64,000 nt of DNA, from positions 372,001 through 436,000 of the forward strand of contig NZ_JABTCF010000001.1 of the NCBI RefSeq assembly GCF_014596745.1. Reading direction: 5' to 3'. Positions within the stretch are counted from its first letter, which is position 1. Each line of letters begins with the position of its first letter. This DNA is from Maribacter aquimaris (GTDB lineage Bacteria > Bacteroidota > Bacteroidia > Flavobacteriales > Flavobacteriaceae). Positions 18,987 through 28,452 of this stretch are shown piece after piece. The notes under the pieces are model-generated. The model saw only the letters and a program-made list of their open reading frames with translations. It had not been told where the DNA came from and did not search any database. Both the position numbers and the translations under genes were made by a program.

Positions 18987-19028
18987 TTTACAGTGTATTT
19001 ATTAGGTTTCCTAAATGTTAAAAATATT

Positions 19029-19487
19029 TTATTGTTCACAACCTTCCCTTCTCCTAGTATCGATAAGGTAAATGATTTTCCAATTTCCGTTATCCTTGAA
19101 CAATTGGAAGGAATTTACCCCGCAATGGCTAAAATTGCCATTATACCAGAATTCATAGGGGGTCCATGCATTCGCCAAAGCACCATCGATCTGTATGTTA
19201 AACGATCTTATTCGTTCTTGAAAATCGACAGAATCGGGAATTTGCACTATTGATTTTAAAAACGAGTTGAAATCCTCCGCCTTTAAGACCTCCTTGCCGT
19301 CTTTTGAGGCACCAATGGTTTGGGTTATTACCCCATCCATAACCGATTGTTTCATCAAGACGGAATCCTTGGAATGAAAGCCTTCGAAAAAAGCTTCAAT
19401 GGTGTGCCTTATCTGGGCCTCTTCATTGACTTGGGCTGCCATATCCATAAAAACAAGAAGCAATACCAGTGGTATCCATTTTTTCAT
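19029..19487 (-). CDS. Secreted NTF2-like (SnoaL/DUF4440-type) protein
   Basis: A 152-residue protein with a signal peptide (residues 1-18, ending DMAAQ) and one NTF2-like cone: IRHTIEAFFEGFHSKD as the first helix, then a central beta sheet ending NSFQLFKDNGNWKIIYLIDTRRR. Such secreted single-domain proteins are common in Flavobacteriia and usually lack known substrates. It sits directly upstream of the DUF1080 gene and may be co-expressed. Confidence 0.75.
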   Translation of the reverse strand: MKKWIPLVLLLVFMDMAAQVNEEAQIRHTIEAFFEGFHSKDSVLMKQSVMDGVITQTIGASKDGKEVLKAEDFNSFLKSIVQIPDSVDFQERIRSFNIQIDGALANAWTPYEFWYNGNFSHCGVNSFQLFKDNGNWKIIYLIDTRRREGCEQ

Positions 19488-19622
19488 ATCCCCTTATTTC
19501 TTTCAAAAATAAGTTAAAATAGACAAAGGACAACTAGGATCATGGTCAATATAAAAATCATAATCCATCAACCCCTAAACAACTACAAAATCATTACTTT
19601 TATCGATTGTAAATTAAATGCA

Positions 19623-20441
19623 ATGTCTACAGCAAAAAAAGAATACAAAAGGGTTACCGTAAAATCCCTCGTTGATATGAAAAAACACGGCGAAAAGATT
19701 TCAATGCTTACCGCATATGATTACTCAATGGCCAAAATAGTCGATGCAGCCAAGGTCGATGTAATCCTTGTAGGGGATTCGGCCAGTAATGTCATGGCGG
19801 GTTACGAAACCACATTACCCATTACCTTGGACCAAATGATCTATCACGCCTCATCGGTTTTGAGAGCGGTAAAACGGGCATTGGTCGTCGTCGACATCCC
19901 TTTCGGGAGTTATCAAAGTGACCCCAAGGAAGCCTTGCGTTCCGCGATTCGAATTATGAAAGAAAGCAGGGCGCATGCCGTAAAAGTCGAAGGTGGTGAA
20001 GAAATCAAGGAATCGGTAAAAAGAATACTGAATGCCGGTGTTCCCGTAATGGGACATTTGGGATTGACCCCACAAGCCATATATAAGTTCGGAACCTATA
20101 CCGTTAGGGCGAAGGAAGAAGAAGAGGCCGAAAAATTGATTGCCGATGCCAAGTTATTGGAACGTTTGGGTTGCTTTGCGATCGTTCTTGAGAAAATACC
20201 TGCTGAACTGACCAAAAGGGTTTCAGAAAGTATTTCCATCCCTACCATAGGCATAGGCGCTGGCAAACATGCCGACGGACAAGTACTTGTGATACATGAC
20301 CTTTTAGGAATGACCCATGAGTTCAATCCCCGATTCCTTCGAAGATATATGAATCTATATGAAGAAATGGGTAACGCCATATCACAATATGTCGATGATG
20401 TTAAAAGCAAGGATTTTCCAAATGACGAAGAACAGTATTGA
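19623..20441 (+). CDS. panB: 3-methyl-2-oxobutanoate hydroxymethyltransferase
   Basis: First committed enzyme of pantothenate (coenzyme A) synthesis: adds a hydroxymethyl group from methylenetetrahydrofolate to ketoisovalerate. The 272-residue product shows [53 protein letters not shown] and [21 protein letters not shown], all diagnostic of PanB. An in-frame start exists at 19542, but the conserved region begins after ATG 19623, which gives the usual length. It is followed within 30 bases by lspA, suggesting co-transcription. No other pantothenate gene is in the window. Confidence 0.95.
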   Translation: MSTAKKEYKRVTVKSLVDMKKHGEKISMLTAYDYSMAKIVDAAKVDVILVGDSASNVMAGYETTLPITLDQMIYHASSVLRAVKRALVVVDIPFGSYQSDPKEALRSAIRIMKESRAHAVKVEGGEEIKESVKRILNAGVPVMGHLGLTPQAIYKFGTYTVRAKEEEEAEKLIADAKLLERLGCFAIVLEKIPAELTKRVSESISIPTIGIGAGKHADGQVLVIHDLLGMTHEFNPRFLRRYMNLYEEMGNAISQYVDDVKSKDFPNDEEQY

Positions 20442-20470
20442 TTTTTAAATCTTTCACCAATTCAAGGTAC

Positions 20471-20953
20471 ATGTTAAAACGAATAAGCATTGTTGTATTT
20501 GTGCTTTTGAACGTCGGGTGCGATCAATTGTCTAAAGAACTTGTTCGAAAACACGTTGAACCGATGGATTACATTCAAGTGGTGAACGACAATTTCATTT
20601 TGACCAATGTAGAGAATACTGGGGCTATGCTAGGATTTGGACAAAGCTTGCCCCCTACCCTTAAAATGATATTCCTACAAGGGATACCCTTAATCGTATT
20701 ATTGATTTTACTGACCAGAACCATTCAAAAATCAAATCTGAATCGTTGGTTGGCACTAGCATTCGCCTTTGTAATAGGGGGTGGTATCGGTAATTTGATC
20801 GATCGTATTGCCTATGGATCTGTCACGGACTTTTTTCTGGTGAAGTTGGGATTCATTAAAACCGGTATCTTTAACATGGCCGATGTTTCTGTAACCATAG
20901 GGGTTTTCTTGCTGCTATTTGTAACGATTAGATATAGAAATTTATCAATTTAA
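20471..20953 (+). CDS. lspA: Lipoprotein signal peptidase (signal peptidase II)
   Basis: Aspartic protease of the inner membrane that removes signal peptides from prolipoproteins. Four membrane helices can be traced. The conserved N-terminal CDQLSKELV, FVIGGGIGNLIDRIAYGSVTDFF and FNMADVSVTIG motifs carry the catalytic aspartates (VTDF and NMAD). The reading frame is open from a TTG at 20438 that overlaps the panB stop, but the ATG at 20471 gives a normal N-terminus and is preferred. Many lipoproteins in this window would be its substrates. Confidence 0.93.
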   Translation: MLKRISIVVFVLLNVGCDQLSKELVRKHVEPMDYIQVVNDNFILTNVENTGAMLGFGQSLPPTLKMIFLQGIPLIVLLILLTRTIQKSNLNRWLALAFAFVIGGGIGNLIDRIAYGSVTDFFLVKLGFIKTGIFNMADVSVTIGVFLLLFVTIRYRNLSI

Positions 20954-20955
20954 GG

Positions 20956-21648
20956 ATGGCAAAGATAATCTCAAATCCGAAAAACCTTCAGGTTCTTCAT
21001 GAAGACAACCATCTTATTGTCGTCAACAAACGCCCTGGGGACATTGTTCAAGGGGATAAAACCGGGGACACACCATTGAGTGAAGTCGTAAAGCAATTTA
21101 TTAAAGCAAAGTACAACAAGCCCGGCAATGTTTACTTAGGGGTTCCACATCGGTTAGATCGCCCCACCTCGGGTATTGTGGTTTTTGCCAAAACCTCAAA
21201 AGCACTACCAAGACTGAATAAACTTTTTGCCGATAAAGAAGCTAAAAAAACCTATTGGGCAATCGTAAAAAACAGACCTCCAAAAGATTACGACACCCTT
21301 ACCCAATGGTTGCGACGCAATACCAAACAGAATAAGTCCTATGCCAACAACAAGGAAGTACCGGATAGTAAGAAGGCCATTTTAACCTACCGTTTGATCA
21401 AAGAATTAGACAACTTCTTTTTGTTGGAAATTGATTTACAAACGGGTCGCCATCATCAAATTAGGGCGCAATTATCAGCAATCGGCTGCCCTATAAAGGG
21501 TGACCTGAAATATGGCTTTGACCGCAGTAACAAAGATGGTAGCATCCATCTACATGCAAGAAGGTTATCGTTCATACATCCTGTACAAAAAGAACCCCTG
21601 GAAATTATCGCTCCTACACCCAATGATCCCGTTTGGAACGCTTGTTGA
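20956..21648 (+). CDS. RluA-family pseudouridine synthase
   Basis: A 230-residue RNA pseudouridine synthase. The catalytic motif HRLDRPTSG with its Asp is near residue 60, preceded by LHEDNHLIVVNKRPGDIVQGD. TGRHHQIRAQLSAIGCPIKGDLKYG and the C-terminal LHARRLSFIHP motif confirm the RluA/RsuA-like fold. It lacks an N-terminal S4 domain. Whether it modifies rRNA or tRNA cannot be told. Three bases separate it from lspA, so the two are co-transcribed. Confidence 0.9.
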   Translation: MAKIISNPKNLQVLHEDNHLIVVNKRPGDIVQGDKTGDTPLSEVVKQFIKAKYNKPGNVYLGVPHRLDRPTSGIVVFAKTSKALPRLNKLFADKEAKKTYWAIVKNRPPKDYDTLTQWLRRNTKQNKSYANNKEVPDSKKAILTYRLIKELDNFFLLEIDLQTGRHHQIRAQLSAIGCPIKGDLKYGFDRSNKDGSIHLHARRLSFIHPVQKEPLEIIAPTPNDPVWNAC

Positions 21649-21689
21649 TGTTTTTTGTTACTTTTAATACGTACACAAAACACTATACC

Positions 21690-22214
21690 ATGATTAAAAA
21701 AGGAATATTACTTATATGCCTTGTTCTGATAACTTCGTGTGGAAGCTATAGTTCAATAGACACATTTTATAATGCCCATAAGGAAGATAATCAGGTAACG
21801 GCCATTCGGGTTCCCCGATTTATGTTGATATTGGTTAGCGGTATTTCACCCGAAATGCAATCCCTGGTAGGCAACACCAAAGACTTACGCTATATGCGCT
21901 TTCCTAGTACCACCCCGGCAAGAACCCAATTTCTGAACAAGCAAATGAATGGTATTACGGGAAATTCCTTTATTGAAGTATTTCGCAAAAACGACGAGTT
22001 GAAAAGAAACGTAGTTTCGATACGTGAAAAACGGAACAGTGTCAAGGAAATATTGATCTACAACAATGACAATCTAAATGGATCATTCCTGTATTTTAAT
22101 GGGGATTTTGACCCTGTTAAAGTACGTGAAATGGCCAAGAACAATGAGTTTGGTAAAATGGGTGACGGACTTATACAACAATTCAGTGCACAAACCCCTG
22201 GAATCAACCAATAA
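21690..22214 (+). CDS. DUF4252-like lipoprotein
   Basis: A 174-residue lipoprotein: the signal MIKKGILLICLVLITSC ends in a lipobox. An in-frame start at 21633 overlaps rluA, but only the ATG at 21690 gives a proper signal peptide. The body (DTFYNAHKEDNQVTAIRVPRFMLIL, then SFIEVFRKNDELKRNVVSIREK) resembles DUF4252 proteins of Bacteroidetes, whose function is unknown. Likely in the periplasm or at the outer membrane. Confidence 0.75.
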   Translation: MIKKGILLICLVLITSCGSYSSIDTFYNAHKEDNQVTAIRVPRFMLILVSGISPEMQSLVGNTKDLRYMRFPSTTPARTQFLNKQMNGITGNSFIEVFRKNDELKRNVVSIREKRNSVKEILIYNNDNLNGSFLYFNGDFDPVKVREMAKNNEFGKMGDGLIQQFSAQTPGINQ

Positions 22215-22236
22215 GTGTTTACTAGAAGGAGATATC

Positions 22237-23094
22237 CTATCGGGAAGCCCTTACACTCTCAATGACCACTGACCCCAAAATGAATACCCCACCGATTATT
22301 GTTGTTAAGGCCGGAATCTCCGATAAAAAAACAGCCCCGATCACAATACCATAGACAGGTTGAATACTACTGATAATACTGATGGTTGTTATGGAAAAAT
22401 GCTTAAAAGTCATTAGAAAGAGGGTGTGACCAATAGCAGTGGTCAAAACGGCCAAAGCAACGATTCCTTCCCACTGCGACAAGAGTGTTGGAGGCGCTAC
22501 AAAAAACAAGGCCGGAAATAATAGCAACCCTATGATTCCTGTTTGATAGACCATCAAAGTCGAACCATGGTAACTTGCTGATTTTGATTTAAGTATAATA
22601 TTCCTTAAAGCATAAAAAAGGGCCGATAAAACACCCATGCCAATAGCCGCGGTTGTCGAATTACCGATATTAAAATCAGGTGCTAAAAAATAAATTCCGC
22701 ATAAAACCAATAATCCCAATAACAGATGAATCCTTTGAAACCTAGTCTTTAGGATCAGAGGTTCCAAAAAGGCGGTAATCACAGGATACGTAAACAGGGA
22801 CAACATCCCTATGGCCACATTGGACATTTGCAAGGCATAAAAATAGGTAAGCCAATGGAGGCACATTAAAACACCCCCCAAAATAACCATTAGCCTATCG
22901 CTAGCATTGATATGCAATGGGATTCCTTTATACCTGCAATAGACAAACAAGATAAAAAAGGCCAAAATACCCCTGGTCGCAATCGTTACGGGTACCGGTA
23001 AATCAACATACCTACCTAGTGCCCCTGACGTACTGACAAAGAGCATTGCCAAATTTATTTCCAAGAGATGGGACAGGTGCTTACTATTCTTCAA
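22237..23094 (-). CDS. EamA/DMT-family transporter
   Basis: A 285-residue inner-membrane protein with ten predicted membrane helices arranged as two EamA repeats. Recognisable segments are GGVLMCLHWLTYFYALQMSNVAIGMLS in the first half and ALAVLTTAIGHTLFLMTFKHFSITTISIISSIQPVYGIVIGAVFL in the second, the usual DMT signature. Members export amino acids, metabolites or nucleotide sugars; the substrate here is unknown. Seven bases downstream of the helical-repeat gene at 23102-24646, hence one transcription unit. Confidence 0.88.
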   Translation of the reverse strand: MKNSKHLSHLLEINLAMLFVSTSGALGRYVDLPVPVTIATRGILAFFILFVYCRYKGIPLHINASDRLMVILGGVLMCLHWLTYFYALQMSNVAIGMLSLFTYPVITAFLEPLILKTRFQRIHLLLGLLVLCGIYFLAPDFNIGNSTTAAIGMGVLSALFYALRNIILKSKSASYHGSTLMVYQTGIIGLLLFPALFFVAPPTLLSQWEGIVALAVLTTAIGHTLFLMTFKHFSITTISIISSIQPVYGIVIGAVFLSEIPALTTIIGGVFILGSVVIESVRASR

Positions 23095-23101
23095 ACTGTA
23101 G

Positions 23102-24646
23102 TTATCGGGTTTGCTGCATGGCTTTCTCCCTGATAATCTGGGCTACAGGTTTATTTTCCAAATGGCTTTCCAACCAAGAGAGAATATCCAAATAAAGAAA
23201 AGCACGTTTCTCATACGGATGGTTCTCATACTTTTTAAGTTCGTTATACAATTTTTGGAATTCATTGCGTAGGTCACTTGGATAAATGCCCCCTAAATTC
23301 CGTAAAAACTTGATCATCTCTTTCTGAACCGCGTGAAGATCGTTCATCTTCATCAAAAACTTATACGTGCTTTTCAATTGGAGTTCCATATGGTAATCCA
23401 TACCCGCTTCATAGTGGGCAACCAAACTCAAGACCCTGGCAAAACACATGAGGTCTTCGCGCATTTTCAGGTTCTTATTGTCAATGATCTTTTTTAGATA
23501 TAAAATACAATTCTTATTGTCGCCAACACCAAAGTACAAACTTGCTATCTTATAGTATAAAAGCATAATATGGTGTGCATCCAACCGATCCTTGTGTTTG
23601 GCAATACCATATTCTATGATTTTCACTAGATACAGTCCCTTTTCAAAAGTGCCCTCCATAAAATGGAGATTCAATTTGTTGGCATTGATATACAAAAAGG
23701 CCAGTGAGCTAATGTTATCATTTTTCGGAAAACTTTTTGCCTCGATCATCGCTTCCAATCGATACAGTGTTTCCCTAAATTGTGAGCTGTATTTCACGTA
23801 GAACAAGGACTCCAATAAATAATGGTTTCCCTTTATGAAAAACACGGGATTCAATTGGATCATTTTTTTATTGTCATAAAAAAGATCGACCCATTTATTC
23901 GAATACTTATAACAGGAAAGGAAATCCTGGATTAAAAAACTATACCATAAATGTGCCTTGTACAACCATAATTTCTCCCTAAAACCAAGTTTATCAATTT
24001 GGTATTTGGGTAATTTATTCTTAAAATAAGTCTTTACCTTTATTAAATCCTCATCACTTCGAACATATCCGACCTTTAGCATGAGTCCATAAAGCTGTAA
24101 CGATAAATTGGAAAGCTTGCTTGCCATCACATTTTGCTCTGACAATTGCTTTGCCTGTACCACCAATTCATCTGCCCGGTCCGGAATACTTCTGGTAATA
24201 TATTGGGTCTCAATTAATTTTTCGAGTTCAACGATCTCATAGGCAATATTCTTCTCTTCATTGTCTATGGCGATATACTTCGATTTATCGAGTATTTTCA
24301 GACTCTGCTTATAAAGTCCTTTCTGGTATAATATGGTTGCAAAATCCAATTGCTCCCGTAATTGCACCCTAATATTCTGATTTACAGGATTTAAACGAAG
24401 ACTTACAAGAATCTGTTTGTACAAATGGGCCTTCAGGTTAGAAAGTTGCGATTTCTTAACAATACCACTGTCCAAAATTATCTTTTCGTCATAGCGCTTT
24501 GTTTTATCCAATAAATTGAACAATGCTAAAAATTTAGCATCCGTATTCACCCCCAAACGCCCAACATAAAGTTTAAACTGACGTTTTTCTGACTTGGAGA
24601 GTGATTTCACCAGAACAAACAATGCATCTTTATGCGTATTTGTCAT
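23102..24646 (-). CDS. Conserved helical-repeat (TPR-like) protein, unknown function
   Basis: A 514-residue soluble, Leu/Lys/Tyr-rich protein without a signal peptide. It starts with a conserved segment (KDALFVLVKSLSKSEKRQFKLYVGRLG) and is built of helical pairs that look like degenerate TPR units (for example RVQLREQLDFATILYQKGLYKQSLKILDKSKYIA, of which only the helix-turn-helix spacing is regular). I recognise the type from other Flavobacteriia but no function. It is co-transcribed with the transporter gene downstream and divergent from leuA, 147 bases away. Confidence 0.65.
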   Translation of the reverse strand: MTNTHKDALFVLVKSLSKSEKRQFKLYVGRLGVNTDAKFLALFNLLDKTKRYDEKIILDSGIVKKSQLSNLKAHLYKQILVSLRLNPVNQNIRVQLREQLDFATILYQKGLYKQSLKILDKSKYIAIDNEEKNIAYEIVELEKLIETQYITRSIPDRADELVVQAKQLSEQNVMASKLSNLSLQLYGLMLKVGYVRSDEDLIKVKTYFKNKLPKYQIDKLGFREKLWLYKAHLWYSFLIQDFLSCYKYSNKWVDLFYDNKKMIQLNPVFFIKGNHYLLESLFYVKYSSQFRETLYRLEAMIEAKSFPKNDNISSLAFLYINANKLNLHFMEGTFEKGLYLVKIIEYGIAKHKDRLDAHHIMLLYYKIASLYFGVGDNKNCILYLKKIIDNKNLKMREDLMCFARVLSLVAHYEAGMDYHMELQLKSTYKFLMKMNDLHAVQKEMIKFLRNLGGIYPSDLRNEFQKLYNELKKYENHPYEKRAFLYLDILSWLESHLENKPVAQIIREKAMQQTR

Positions 24647-24793
24647 CGTAATCTATATAGTTTAAATAATTGTTTATCAATAACTTAGACTGGCCAAAAA
24701 GTTACTTAACGTTGTAAATGTGATACTAAACCCCAATTCAACAAACCTATTGGCCATATATTCGTAAACGGCTAGTAAAACTACGTAAATATA

Positions 24794-25966
24794 ATGAGTA
24801 AAGATATAGTACAGATTTTTGACACGACACTACGTGATGGGGAGCAGGTTCCGGGATGCAAATTGGACAAAGAACAGAAATTGGTCATTGCCAGGCGTCT
24901 CGATGATCTTGGCGTCGATATCATCGAAGCAGGATTCCCTATTTCGAGTCCGGGCGATTTTAATGCTGTCTTTGAGATTGCTAAAATTGTGAAAAATGCT
25001 ACTGTATGCGGATTGACCCGTGCGGTAAAAAAAGATATTGAAGTAGCTGCCGAAGCTTTAAAACCTGCCAAAACCCCAAGAATACATACAGGTATAGGAA
25101 CATCCGATTCCCACATACGATATAAGTTCAACTCGAACAAAGAAGCTATAATAGAACGAGCGGTCAGTGCCGTTAGTTACGCGAAAACTTTTGTTGAGGA
25201 TGTTGAGTTTTATGCAGAGGATGCCGGTAGAACGGATAATGAGTTCTTGGCAAGGGTATGTGAGGCAGTCATAAAGGCAGGTGCAACAGTGTTGAACATT
25301 CCTGATACCACTGGGTATTGTCTTCCTGAGGAATATGGGGCCAAAATAAAATATTTAAAAGAAAATGTGACTGGTATACATAAAGCCGTACTTTCGTGCC
25401 ATTGCCACAACGATCTAGGTTTGGCTACCGCCAATTCCATCGCAGGGGTAATCAATGGAGCCCGTCAGATTGAATGTACAATCAATGGCATCGGTGAACG
25501 TGCCGGAAATACTTCTTTAGAGGAAGTAGTCATGATATTAAGGCAGCATCCTTATCTAGGGATTGATACCAATATCAATAGTAAATTACTTTATGACACC
25601 AGCCAAATGGTTTCCGACAAAATGGGAATGTTGGTGCAACCCAATAAAGCCATCGTGGGAGCCAATGCCTTTGCACACAGTTCGGGTATCCATCAAGATG
25701 GGGTAATAAAAAACAGGGAGACCTATGAAATCATGGACCCTGCTGAAGTAGGGGTAAACGAATCCTCGATTGTCCTTACGGCAAGAAGTGGTAGAGCGGC
25801 TTTGGCGTATAGGGCTAAAAAAGTGGGTTATGAACTTACTAAGGTGCAATTGGACATTGTTTACCAAGAGTTTTTGAAATATGCCGATCAGCAAAAAGAA
25901 ATCGTGGATGGAGACATTCATGAAATCATAGAGAGTAGTAATATTAAAATTGAAAGCATTTCATAA
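24794..25966 (+). CDS. leuA: 2-isopropylmalate synthase (short form)
   Basis: Condenses acetyl-CoA with 2-ketoisovalerate, the first step of leucine synthesis. Motifs of the DRE-TIM metallolyase barrel are complete: [13 protein letters not shown] at residues 9-21, the metal-binding HCHNDLG, and [16 protein letters not shown]. The linker [12 protein letters not shown] is also present. At 390 residues it lacks the C-terminal regulatory LeuA dimer domain of 500-residue enzymes, so leucine feedback by that domain is not expected. The next gene, leuB, starts immediately after the stop. Confidence 0.9.
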   Translation: MSKDIVQIFDTTLRDGEQVPGCKLDKEQKLVIARRLDDLGVDIIEAGFPISSPGDFNAVFEIAKIVKNATVCGLTRAVKKDIEVAAEALKPAKTPRIHTGIGTSDSHIRYKFNSNKEAIIERAVSAVSYAKTFVEDVEFYAEDAGRTDNEFLARVCEAVIKAGATVLNIPDTTGYCLPEEYGAKIKYLKENVTGIHKAVLSCHCHNDLGLATANSIAGVINGARQIECTINGIGERAGNTSLEEVVMILRQHPYLGIDTNINSKLLYDTSQMVSDKMGMLVQPNKAIVGANAFAHSSGIHQDGVIKNRETYEIMDPAEVGVNESSIVLTARSGRAALAYRAKKVGYELTKVQLDIVYQEFLKYADQQKEIVDGDIHEIIESSNIKIESIS

Positions 25967-27085
25967 ATGAAATTGAACATTGCCGTTTTAGGTGGGGATG
26001 GTATAGGACCCGAAGTTATCGCGCAAGCCGTGAAATGCCTACAAGCCGTTGAAGAAAATTTTGGCCACGATTTCACATTCACTAATGGATTGATCGGTGC
26101 CGCTGCCATGGAAAAAACAGGCAGCCCAATTCCTGAGGAAACCATAACACTCTGTAAAAATTCCGATGCCACTTTATTTGGAGCCATTGGGACACCGGAG
26201 TACGATAATGACCCTATGGCCAAAGTGCGGCCGGAAGATGGACTTTTATATTTACGGAAAGAACTGGATCTTTTTACCAATATAAGGCCCATAAAAGCAT
26301 TTCCTGCTTTGATCAAAAACTCCCCTTTAAAACGCAATATTATCACTGGGACCGATTTTGTCATTTATCGGGAACTTGTAAGCGGTATGTACTTCGGTGA
26401 AAAAAGTTTGAGCGAGGACGGCACCATTGCCACCGATCTTTGTAGGTACACAGAAGACGAAATAAGCCGTGTGGCCCATATGGCCTTTAAGGCAGCAAAA
26501 AAGAGGAAAGGGAAACTAACCTTGGTAGACAAGGCCCATGCGCTTGAAACCTCAAGATTATGGCGGAAAGTAGTCACTAACATTGCTAAAAGCTATCCTG
26601 GGGTAGAATTCACTTGTATGTATTTGGATCACGCCTCAATGTCCTTATTATTGGAACCGAGTTCCTTTGATGTGATTTTGGCCAGCAATATGATTGGAGA
26701 TATTCTCTCCTCCCAATGCAATGTACTCATTGGATCCGCGGGATTGCTGCCCTCAGCGTCTATCGGTACTGAAAATGCAATGTTCGAACCTATACACGGT
26801 TCTTATCCACAAGCGAAGGACAAGAATATTGCGAACCCAGTGGCCGCCATTTTTAGCGCTGCTTTACTTCTTGAACATTTTGGGCTTCAAGAAGAATTTA
26901 ATGCTATTGTTTCTGCGGTCCATAAATCATTCATGAAGAAAATAGTTACCATCGATATTATGGGGAGTACAAAATACGGCACATCCAGTGTTGGTGACTT
27001 TATCGCAAGCAATATTGTTGATGCCGATGACAACCTGAACATCAATGATGAGAACATTGGTCTGGGCAAATCAACCATTATCTAA
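25967..27085 (+). CDS. leuB: 3-isopropylmalate dehydrogenase
   Basis: NAD-dependent oxidative decarboxylation of 3-isopropylmalate in leucine synthesis. The 372-residue product has LGGDGIGPEVIAQAV at the N-terminus, the substrate-binding RPEDGLLYLRKELDLFTNIRPIK segment, YRELVSGMYFGE, the VDKAHALETSRLWRK segment with the catalytic Lys, and the NAD-binding GSAGLLPSASIG and EPIHGSYPQA motifs. It begins one base after the leuA stop, indicating a leuAB operon; leuC and leuD are not in the window. Confidence 0.96.
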   Translation: MKLNIAVLGGDGIGPEVIAQAVKCLQAVEENFGHDFTFTNGLIGAAAMEKTGSPIPEETITLCKNSDATLFGAIGTPEYDNDPMAKVRPEDGLLYLRKELDLFTNIRPIKAFPALIKNSPLKRNIITGTDFVIYRELVSGMYFGEKSLSEDGTIATDLCRYTEDEISRVAHMAFKAAKKRKGKLTLVDKAHALETSRLWRKVVTNIAKSYPGVEFTCMYLDHASMSLLLEPSSFDVILASNMIGDILSSQCNVLIGSAGLLPSASIGTENAMFEPIHGSYPQAKDKNIANPVAAIFSAALLLEHFGLQEEFNAIVSAVHKSFMKKIVTIDIMGSTKYGTSSVGDFIASNIVDADDNLNINDENIGLGKSTII

Positions 27086-27101
27086 ATCTAATAAAGTCTA
27101 T

Positions 27102-28337
27102 TTATTCGGATGCCAATTGTTTGACAAATGCATCGAATTCTTTCTTAAAGGAATCATACTTTTCACCAGTGGCGGGGCCATTGAATCCCGTGTGTATCTT
27201 TTTCACCACTCCATTCTTATCTATAAAAATAGTTGTAGGGTACGAAAGTACATGGTTTAACATGGGTAATTTCTCTTGTGCCCTTATTTTGCTAGACGAC
27301 CCGTATTGGGCCAACAATACGGGATATTCAATACCTATGGCGTTCTTTAACCTATTGATACGCTCAAAAGCCTCTTCCTCGGTCTTGGCATACTCAAAAG
27401 CCAATGCGACCACAGCCACATTCAGTTGTGGATTTTCTTCTAAATAGTTAACGAGGAATTTTGATTCATCCAGGCAATTCGGACACCAGGTACCCATAAT
27501 CTGAACGATGATGGCTTTGTTCTTGAATGCAACATCCTCTAGGGAAATTTGTTCCCCTTTCGTATTCGGAAAAGAAAAATCGAATTTCCCATGTCCGGAT
27601 TTTAAGAATGTCAAGGAATCTGCATCGGGTAATTCGAAATTCACATTTCTTCGCCCTTCAAAAGGCTCCTGGAAATGATTGCCCGAATAGAAAGTTCCGT
27701 TCATCGTACTATCTGTGACTTTTGCAACGAATAAAAACGCATGGGCTCCATCAAAAGCGGATAATTTCATGATATCCCCATCCATAATGCCTTCTAAATA
27801 ACGGTAGTCGCCTGTGGTTGTCCTAAATGTCCCTTTTACTTTATTTCCTTCTTGGGTGAAAATTCCTTTACCCAAATAACTACCTATCGTATCCGGACTA
27901 AATTCGGTCTCCCATATTCCAGATACATTCATTGATGCACCCTGTTTTGCCTTGAAACGTGCCAACTCCCCTTGGGTGGCCTTAAAAGGCACAACGCGAT
28001 TCAAACTTTCCTTTATAAATTCCCCCGTAATTGTCGTGTCTGTGAATTTTCCTGCAATGTACCCTTCGAAAACCGGCATCCGTATAATCAAGGAATCTTT
28101 CAAGATTTCTATTTCATCAACATGTATTATCTCTTCCGCATTATGGATTTCGATAACCGGGCGCCCATCCAATTGTTTTAAATCGAATGAAAAAGGGAGA
28201 ATTTCATTATCTTGAACTGTTAATTCAGCTCGCCATGTACCTTCAGCGAGTGAAGTGCGTTTTAAGTTTTCGCAAGAATAACAGACTATCAGGACTAAAA
28301 AAACCAAAATAAAGTTTCGCATAAGTGAAGTTTTCAA
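27102..28337 (-). CDS. TlpA-like thioredoxin lipoprotein
   Basis: A 411-residue lipoprotein (lipobox VCYSC near residue 23) with a beta-rich N-terminal half (about 30-240) and a C-terminal thioredoxin fold of TlpA/ResA type (about 245-410). The redox motif is intact: GTWCPNCLDES. The conserved cis-Pro loop YPTTIFIDKNGVV is present. It likely reduces disulfides or acts in an envelope redox pathway. The N-terminal DUF4369-like region is common in Bacteroidetes TlpA proteins. Convergent with leuB; the 16-base gap holds no terminator. Confidence 0.85.
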   Translation of the reverse strand: MKTSLMRNFILVFLVLIVCYSCENLKRTSLAEGTWRAELTVQDNEILPFSFDLKQLDGRPVIEIHNAEEIIHVDEIEILKDSLIIRMPVFEGYIAGKFTDTTITGEFIKESLNRVVPFKATQGELARFKAKQGASMNVSGIWETEFSPDTIGSYLGKGIFTQEGNKVKGTFRTTTGDYRYLEGIMDGDIMKLSAFDGAHAFLFVAKVTDSTMNGTFYSGNHFQEPFEGRRNVNFELPDADSLTFLKSGHGKFDFSFPNTKGEQISLEDVAFKNKAIIVQIMGTWCPNCLDESKFLVNYLEENPQLNVAVVALAFEYAKTEEEAFERINRLKNAIGIEYPVLLAQYGSSSKIRAQEKLPMLNHVLSYPTTIFIDKNGVVKKIHTGFNGPATGEKYDSFKKEFDAFVKQLASE

Positions 28338-28402
28338 AAATTGTATCGAAAAAACAACTAATTACTTACAAAAAAAATTAAAACAATTCAATTGAAACAG
28401 TA

Positions 28403-28433
28403 TTGAATGTCTTATTTCATTGTTTTATCTTTA
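28403..28433 (+). promoter_or_regulatory. Candidate pheT promoter
   Basis: TTG (28403-28405), 20-base spacer, TATCTTTA (28426-28433; one mismatch to TAnnTTTG), about 20 bases before the pheT start. Confidence 0.4.
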
Positions 28434-28452
28434 CCAGCTTTAAATACAACCA

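Noticed and set aside
19542-19622. Extended N-terminus of PanB
   Set aside because: The extra residues match no PanB N-terminus and the ATG at 19623 gives the standard length.
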